This document shows, piece after piece, positions 58,140-64,000 of a stretch of DNA of 64,000 nt (within the stretch, counting starts at the first letter, position 1; each line of letters begins with the position of its first letter). Location of the stretch: assembly GCA_023548195.1 (NCBI GenBank), contig JAJHZJ010000399.1:7011100-7075099 (forward strand), read 5' to 3'. This stretch comes from Bettongia penicillata ogilbyi. Lineage: Eukaryota > Chordata > Mammalia > Diprotodontia > Potoroidae. The position numbers were made by a program, and so were the translations under genes. Below the pieces are notes generated by a model that saw only the letters and a list, made by a program, of their open reading frames with translations, searched no databases and was not told the DNA's origin.

Positions 58140-59235
58140 ATTTATTTTAACATTTTATTTTTAATTTTGGGGTCTGCATTCTCTCCTTCCCTCTTATCAT
58201 TTATTTACCCATTAAGAAGGAAAGAAACATATTATTAATGTACACATAAAATCATCTAAAACATATTTTCATATTAGCCTCGTTCCAAAAAGAAGAAAGA
58301 AAAAAATATGAAAAATTTGCTACATACTGCGCTCAGACTCTAGTAGTTTTCTCTCTGAAGGTGCAAAGCATTTTTCATCATAGGTGCTTCAGAATGGTCT
58401 CGAATTATTGAAATGGTCAGAATTGAGAAGTCACAGCTAATCATCTTACAAAATTGCTGTTAATGTGTGCAATGTTCTCCTGGTTCTGATAACTTCACTC
58501 TTCATCAGATGAGTATTCTTGGTTTTTCCTGAAACCATCCTGATTTTCATTTTTAATACTATAATGTAATTCCATCACAATGAAATAGCACAATATGTTT
58601 AATCATTATTCTTTACCACCATAAAAAGAGCTGCTACAAATATTTTTATACATATTGGTCCTTTTCCTTTTTTTGACTATTTTGCTATATAGACTTAGTA
58701 GTGGTATTGCTGGGTACCTTATTCACTGATCTGACAATCCATGTTTCCATGTTCCCCTAAGTTACTAACGACAGCACCCTTTATGCACTCACTTTGACCT
58801 GACATTGGTAAATAGCAAAATATTGTTCCCTACCTAGTTTCTATCAAATTGCTTTCTAGTCTTCCCAGAAATTGTTATCAGATAGTGAATTCTTGTACAA
58901 AAACTTTGAGTCTCTGAGTTTATTAATCACTTAATTACTATGATCATTTACTTCTGTGTATTCAATACATAATCTATTCCACTGATCCACCATCCTATTT
59001 TCTAGTCAGTACCAGACTGTTTTCATGATTTCCATTTTGAAATGCACGTTGAAATCTGGTACTGCTAAATTGCTTTCCTTCACATCTTATTTTATCAATT
59101 CCCTTAAGATTCTTAACCTTTTATTATTCCAAATGTGTTTTACTTTTTCTAGTTCCATAAAACATTTTGGTGGTTTGATTAGTACGACACTGAATACGTA
59201 AATTAATTTAGGTAAAATTGCCATTCTATTGTACA
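58140..59235 (-). mobile_element. Old L1 3' end, minus strand
   Basis: Reading leftward it matches the RT-thumb to C-terminal region of ORF2 (59235-58700 and 58690-58480) and an L1 3' UTR (58480-58140). It is more diverged than the other copies and has an internal gap near 58710. No open frame is left. Confidence 0.75.
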
Positions 59236-59329
59236 TGTATCTTAAAATTTATGGTATCCATGACAGTAGAGATCTTCATGATATCTAAATGTAGTATTTC
59301 TTCCCATATCTACTTTAGTACTCTAAATA

Positions 59330-59515
59330 CAGCAACAAAAATGATGTTAATGATGATATTAAGTCTCTAAGTTTCACAAAGCACTATTTTCACAGCTCTG
59401 AGTGGAAGATTGTGAACAGCATTAGCATTTCAAATATAAGGAAGAATGTCTTTTACAGCTAAGTGATTTATTCATGGTCACACAATAAGTATTAAAATTA
59501 AGAATTAAAATGTAT
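59330..59515 (-). repeat. CORE (MIR/THER-like) SINE, old
   Basis: TTTCACAAAGCACTATTTTC on the left and CTAAGTGATTTATTCATGGT then CACACAATAAGTA on the right follow the reverse-complement CORE-SINE order. Confidence 0.5.
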
Positions 59516-59634
59516 CACAATTAAACATTTTCATGAATTCTAATTGAGAGGAATGTCATAAGCTGATGTCATTTTGTCTATCTACCTGTCTATGCTCTTT
59601 TTGTAGGTTTATTTATTTATATTGATTTAGTCCT

Positions 59635-59775
59635 CTCGTCTAATTGGTGCAAAGGACTCCCAGGAAGTTCTCCCTACTAATAAACATATGTGCCTGCTCT
59701 GCAAATTATTTGAACCAAGGTCTTACTAGCTCTAAGGTCAGTTATCTTTACTTTATTTTGCATAATTTCTCTAAC
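59635..59775 (-). repeat. MAR1-like marsupial SINE (old)
   Basis: Reverse-complement landmarks CTAATTGGTGCAAAGGACTC, CCAGGAAGTTCTCCCTACTA and TGTGCCTGCTCTGCAAATTA, followed by a tRNA-like TTTGAACCAAGGTCTTACTA. Recognised from memory. Confidence 0.5.
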
Positions 59776-59779
59776 TTTT

Positions 59780-60865
59780 TGATATTCACTGTGAAACATA
59801 CACAGTTAGATGAACCTTTCTTGTGTCATTCCCTTAGGTTAAAATTAGATTAGTTAGGTTAATTGAACATGACATTCCTATTAGAAAATATTACAGTCAA
59901 GTCTCACTCTACTATATCAATTCACCTTGCAATCAACCAAAAAAGTATTTAGCAACATCTCCTATGTGCTAAGCATTAGGGATAAAAGTAAGAAACAGTT
60001 ATGACATTCTAACAGGATATGCAACAAGCCCATTGGATGTGTGTATACATACATATATTTATACAAATATATTTCTTGTTATTCATCTATATTTTATATA
60101 CATATCTACATTTATATAATGCATGCATGTATACATATGTGTGAAGATATTCAATGAATAAATACTTTTATAGAGAAAATTTTTAAATAAGACACTAAAG
60201 AAAATATTGTTACCTCATAGTTGTCAATTTGTAAAGTGGGTGTCACGTGGCATGTTGCAAAATATTTAATATAGTATGACCTTCCTAAAGAGTCTAATTT
60301 GCAGTTAGACAAGGATGGGATGATACCAATGGGATATCTCAAAGAAAATTTTTCAGTAACTGGCAAAATTCCAGACCTGTAATTGTTATCAGCAGGTTAT
60401 ATATACATACAGTCTCTACATTCATCAGGATTCTGGGCATTTATAGTCTTGCAATAAAGCACAGCTTTGATTTGAAACTTTGATCAAAACTTTCAGAAAG
60501 ATGATCTTTGAGCATGTCAAATTAAAGGTTTCATGCAATAATAAAATGCTGGCTCACATGAACTGGAAAATTGACAGACTAGATATTTTATGCTGAGTGT
60601 TGAAACATGATTGGTACTTCTGTGAGCTGGGTATTTATGATTCCTGCCATTCTGGGGATCAGCACACCAGGGGTAATAGTCTGCAGAGTATCACTCTGAG
60701 AAAAAGAAGATATGTAAGATAATAAGAAAATCTAGTATAAATCCTCCTTATGTTAAGTCTTACTGAAAATGATGATTTTTCAGATCTCTTGAATTTAGGA
60801 AAGGAAATGTGTGCAATGAAAAAGGGGTTTTTTTGTTTGTTTGCTTTTTCCTTTTACCAAAGAAG
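59780..60865. other. Unassigned DNA
   Basis: No gene. 59945-60010 resembles a common old interspersed-repeat end (CTCCTATGTGCTAAGCATTA). 60040-60150 is AT-rich simple sequence. Confidence 0.45.
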
Positions 60866-60871
60866 GGGAAG

Positions 60872-61327
60872 TGTTAGGGACCCCAGGAGTTTGAGCCTGA
60901 TCCCTTGGGCCCACAGGCTTATCTGACCAGCAGAGGCCTGCAGGCCTTGGTGGAGTGTAGCTGTAAGCAATGACTGAGGCAGGAGACAAGATATTAAGAA
61001 CTCCGTTTATTCAAGCAGTGAGTGGTGCTTTTATCTCTTCTCTGACACTAGTGCCCTAATTGAACCTATCAGCTAGTAGTTTGCCCTTATAAGGAAGTAA
61101 TTTACCTTAAGCCAGGACTGCCCAGGGTGGACACATAGCCCCTAGAAAGAAAAACATTTTGGGCTTTTGTTCTCAGAAAAGCCTGGGAAAATAGCCTTTA
61201 GCAAAACAGGGGTGGAACCCTTCCTCCTAGCACCATCTTGTTCATGCCTTACCAGTCTCCCCTCAGTTTACCTGAGGTGTGACCAGTGAATGCCATCCAA
61301 GAGGCTGGGGGTTGGCAATTCCTTACA
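60872..61327 (-). mobile_element. Solo LTR of an endogenous retrovirus, 6-bp TSD
   Basis: A 456-bp block starting TGTTAGGGA and ending CCTTACA on the plus strand, so TG...CA with imperfect inverted ends (TGTTAGG/TGTAAGG). It is flanked by GGGAAG on both sides (60866-60871 and 61328-61333). In minus orientation it has a TATA-like CCTTATAAGG (61085-61094) and, about 80 bp further, AATAAA (61006-61011), followed by about 130 bp to the end: the U3-R-U5 order. No viral coding sequence is present. A 6-bp duplication is usual for class II (ERVK-like) elements, but the class is an inference. Confidence 0.85.
61006..61011 (-). promoter_or_regulatory. LTR polyadenylation signal AATAAA
   Basis: TTTATT on the plus strand inside the solo LTR, placed about 80 bp downstream of the TATA-like box in LTR orientation. 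Confidence 0.7.
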
Positions 61328-61333
61328 GGGAAG

Positions 61334-61734
61334 AATGCCAATGTGTGCGAAAAAACAATCCCTATTAGGTTAAAAATGAGAATGTTTGTAAAGTAGCTTT
61401 GCCAAAGCAGTCAACTGCACAAAGCACAAAAATTTAAGGAAATGTATCTATATTATATATAGCAAGCTTTTATTTTTAAAAGATATATTTTTAAAAAGAT
61501 TTTAGTTTAAAAAATTAGAAGATTTATGCAACTTCTTAGGAAAATATTGGGATTCCTCAGTCTTCAGTACTTGGTCAAGCTCAGGGCATTCTCTGAGGCC
61601 ACAGAGATAAAATGTAAGAGGAATTTTATACAAATTAACAGTCTTTAGTCATATCAGTGTTATTTTCTATGGATTCTTATATATTGTCCTGTCCTGAAAA
61701 ATCTAGGACTGGAGATAAAACGAGAATAAAAACA
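61334..61734. other. Unassigned AT-rich DNA
   Basis: No recognised repeat or gene. Confidence 0.45.
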
Positions 61735-61945
61735 ACTATAATAACTCACATTTATATCATATTTTAAGATTTGCAAAAGTTTTTAAAATATTCTCATTTT
61801 TTTACATGTATGATCCTGAAAAGTAGGTGACATAGATATTGTCCCTATTTTTCAGAGTAGGATGCTCAGGTGGACAGGTTGATTGATTAGCCTGAGTCAT
61901 CTTCCTGACTCCACTTACCACTCTATCCACTATATCTCCTTTTAT
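61735..61945 (-). repeat. CORE (MIR/THER-like) SINE
   Basis: On the plus strand the 3' half lies left (ATATTGTCCCTATTTTTCAG) and the tRNA-like head lies right (ATCTTCCTGACTCCAC, CCACTCTATCCACTATATCT). The order is the reverse complement of the family. Confidence 0.7.
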
Positions 61946-62785
61946 TAAAACTCATCTTTTTTGTATCATGGACCATTTTTGGAAATATGATGAAAATTCT
62001 CAGAAAAGTATACATTTTAAATGCTTAAAATAAAATGCTTAGGATTACAAAGGAAAATAATTTGAAACCAAATTATCAAAACATGTTTTAAATCAGCTTA
62101 CTGATCCTACACTTCTAGTTCAGGGGAAAATTTACCCTCCTGTTTTTGGTTTCAAGAACTCTCAAGTATCTCTCTTTTTTGGCAGTGTAATGGGGATTAA
62201 AGGGTAATAGAAATTGTTAATATCCATGAGGTAACTATCACCCTTCCTTTTTTTCCTTTAAGATCCATAGTCAACATACAAAAGCAATTCCAACCTAAAC
62301 TTCTGACTCGGGTTTTCAAAACCAGATCTCATAATGTTGTATTTATGGTGTTGTCAGTGTTGGAACACAGTAGAGACAGGTAAAAGCTTTGTGAATATGA
62401 GTAATGGCTTTCTTGAGTGACTTTCTCTGTATCTTCGTGCTTTTGCTTACCCTTTACTGTGTGTGTGTCCCTTTGGAGAATCTTGGACAGCATACTCTGC
62501 TACAAGCTGCTAGAGACCTTAAGGCACAATAGGTATCAAAAGAAAATGGGTTGGCCAATGACGGCACTCTCATAAGTTCAATGGTTGCATCTCTGATAGT
62601 ACCTTTTCAGCATTTCCCTATTCTTTTATGTTAGTCTCTCATAGAGGTCACAGGACTTTTACAGTCTTTTCTCCATTTTTTTACCTTGATCTTTCCACAA
62701 CCTCCCTCCCCAAATTCAAAGTCACTTGGCTTTTCAGAAGAAAAATATAGCCCAGTATAATAGAATGAAATGTTCTTAGGTTTAT
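61946..62785. other. Unassigned DNA
   Basis: No recognised repeat or gene. Confidence 0.45.
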
Positions 62786-62789
62786 AACC

Positions 62790-62985
62790 CCTTTATTCAT
62801 AATAATGGCAGTTCATCATTTATAGGACTTTATCGTTTACAACAACGATGTGAAGTAAGTAGTTGCAAGTATTCCCATTTACAGATGACTAAGTTAAGTG
62901 ATTTATTAAATGTTCCAATAGCTAGTATAAAGACAGAACTCAAGTCTGTGTCTTTAAAGTCTTTTGATCTTCCCTCTATAGTTAC
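62790..62985 (-). repeat. CORE (MIR/THER-like) SINE, old
   Basis: CAACAACGATGTGAAGTAAG, TATTCCCATTTACAGATGAC, TAAGTTAAGTGATTTATT and, at the right, AGTCTTTTGATCTTCCCTCT follow the reverse-complement CORE-SINE order. Confidence 0.6.
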
Positions 62986-63049
62986 TACTCTCTTTGTACT
63001 GCACCATACTGTTTTCTTGTGCTGTGTGACTGAGCAAAGACTAGAAGGA

Positions 63050-63895
63050 GTATGACAAGACTGTATGACTCAGAAGCCAGAATTAAGGTTGCTTGGCGAA
63101 ATACCATCAATCTCAGATATGCAGATGATATCATTCTGAAGGTAGAAATTGGAAGAATTAAGATAGTCCCTTGATAAGGTTGAAAGAAGAGAATACAAAA
63201 CCTGGCTTGAAACTTAATATTAAGAACTCTTAGATGCTGGCAACTTGTTCCACAACTTCTGAGCAAATATAGGGGAAAAATTGAAGAAAAGTCAGATTTT
63301 ATATTCTTGGGCTCAAATATCACTGCAAACTCTAGCCATGAAATTAAAAGACACTTCCTCATTAGAAAGATGAGTATGGAAAATCTAGACAGTATACTAA
63401 AAAGCAGAGTCATCACCTCGCCAACAAAGGTCATCATAGTCAAAGCCATGCTGTTTTATTTTTTTTCCAGTTGTAACAATATATGGTTATGAGAGTTGGA
63501 CTATAAGCAAAACTGAGCCATACAACATTGATACTTTCAAAATGCGATGCTGAGAAGACTTTTGTACTTTATATATCAAGGAGATCAAATTAGTCAATAT
63601 TCAAAGAAATTAAGTCAGGCTATTCACTGGAAAGTAAAATACTTAAGCTGAAGTTTAATAGTTTGGTCACATATTGAGAAGATGGAACTTGTTGAAAAAG
63701 AGCCTGAAAAAAAAAGCAAAAGAAGAATGTGAATGTAGAGGGTGAGATGGACAGAAAGTATCATATCATAGTAAGAAAAAATCTTGAAGTTGAACAAACT
63801 TTGAAAGACAGTGATCTGGTGTGTTATAATCCATGGGATCCCAAAGAGTTGGAGGTGACTGAAGACTCAAAAATAACAACAACAAAATTCTTACA
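63050..63895 (+). mobile_element. RTE/BovB-type LINE, 3' part
   Basis: 63070-63150 translates to EARIKVAWRNTINLRYADDI, the RT palm with its YADD catalytic box. 63295-63460 gives FLGSNIT...SHEIKRHFLIRKMSMENLDSILKSRVITSPTKVIIVKAM in one frame, the post-RT block of RTE/BovB proteins. 63480-63530 gives YGYESWT. The 3' end GGGATCCCAAAGAGTTGGAG...GACTGAAGACTCAAAAATAACAACAAC closes with the RTE-type (AAC)-rich end instead of a poly(A). The endonuclease and RT N-terminus are missing, and frames are broken. Confidence 0.88.
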
Positions 63896-63975
63896 CTGGA
63901 ATTAGAATAAAAATCTCTTGCTCAGTGTTACAGCATGAATACAACTAACAGATCAGTTATACCAAAACAGAGTAG

Positions 63976-64000
63976 GGAAGCTAGTTGGTGTAGTGGATAG
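63976..64000 (+). repeat. Start of a tRNA-derived SINE, cut by the window end
   Basis: GGAAGCTAGTTGGTGTAGTG followed by GATAG matches the head of the SINEs at 15625, 17556, 24838 and 44035. Confidence 0.65.

Noticed and set aside
1..64000. Search for host exons, tRNA or snRNA genes
   Set aside because: All coding-like similarity maps to retrotransposons; the tRNA-like heads are parts of SINEs with mutated stems and long tails.

Overview
The window is mammalian intergenic DNA, almost certainly marsupial and most like an opossum (Monodelphis-type). The evidence is the repeats: marsupial-type LINE-1 (L1) elements, many ORF1-only half-L1 (HAL1) elements, tRNA-derived SINEs with RTE/BovB-type tails, MAR1-like and CORE (MIR/THER-like) SINEs, one RTE/BovB fragment and old L2 sequence. 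Long CT, GA and TA microsatellites lie between them. Family names come from recognition, not from a library search. I find no host gene, exon, tRNA, rRNA or CRISPR array. Every coding-like segment belongs to a retrotransposon and is broken.

Layout. 0.1-3.8 kb: HAL1 on the minus strand, its tail apparently split by an unassigned ~0.95 kb insert. 3.9-6.7 kb: ORF1 pieces around an LTR-like block, then an L1 3' end with a CT microsatellite. 8.2-11.7 kb: HAL1 with a long 5' region. 11.8-14.3 kb: 5'-truncated L1. 14.3-21.5 kb: SINEs, microsatellites and unassigned AT-rich DNA. 21.6-24.3 kb: HAL1, minus strand, with a 13-bp target-site duplication (TSD). 24.7-34.3 kb: an L2-like LINE interrupted by a SINE, by a second non-LTR reverse transcriptase (RT), and by a 6.9-kb full-length L1 (minus) with a perfect 17-bp TSD. 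34.5-37.3 kb: HAL1. 37.3-40.9 kb: degraded L1. 41-43.6 kb: another repeat and a 5'-truncated HAL1. 43.6-47.2 kb: SINEs and unassigned DNA. 47.3-50.1 kb: HAL1 with TSD. 50.1-51.4 kb: a minus-strand chimera of L1 ORF2 and HAL1. 51.4-54.2 kb: HAL1. 54.6-58.1 kb: an internally deleted L1 carrying a local templated insertion. 58.1-59.2 kb: old L1, minus. 59.3-64 kb: old SINEs, a solo LTR with 6-bp TSDs, an RTE fragment and the start of a SINE at the window edge.

How the parts relate. HAL1 elements encode only ORF1 protein (coiled coil, RRM and C-terminal domain), so they must borrow ORF2 protein from L1. The TSDs and the TTTTT/AAAAA nick site here fit that. The SINEs similarly share tail sequence with the RTE element at the right edge. 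The most interesting observations are a PCNA-box-like motif at the N-terminus of ORF1 in two element lineages, the L1-ORF2/HAL1 chimera, the templated insertion, and an ORF1 coiled coil that grew by an 18-residue step.
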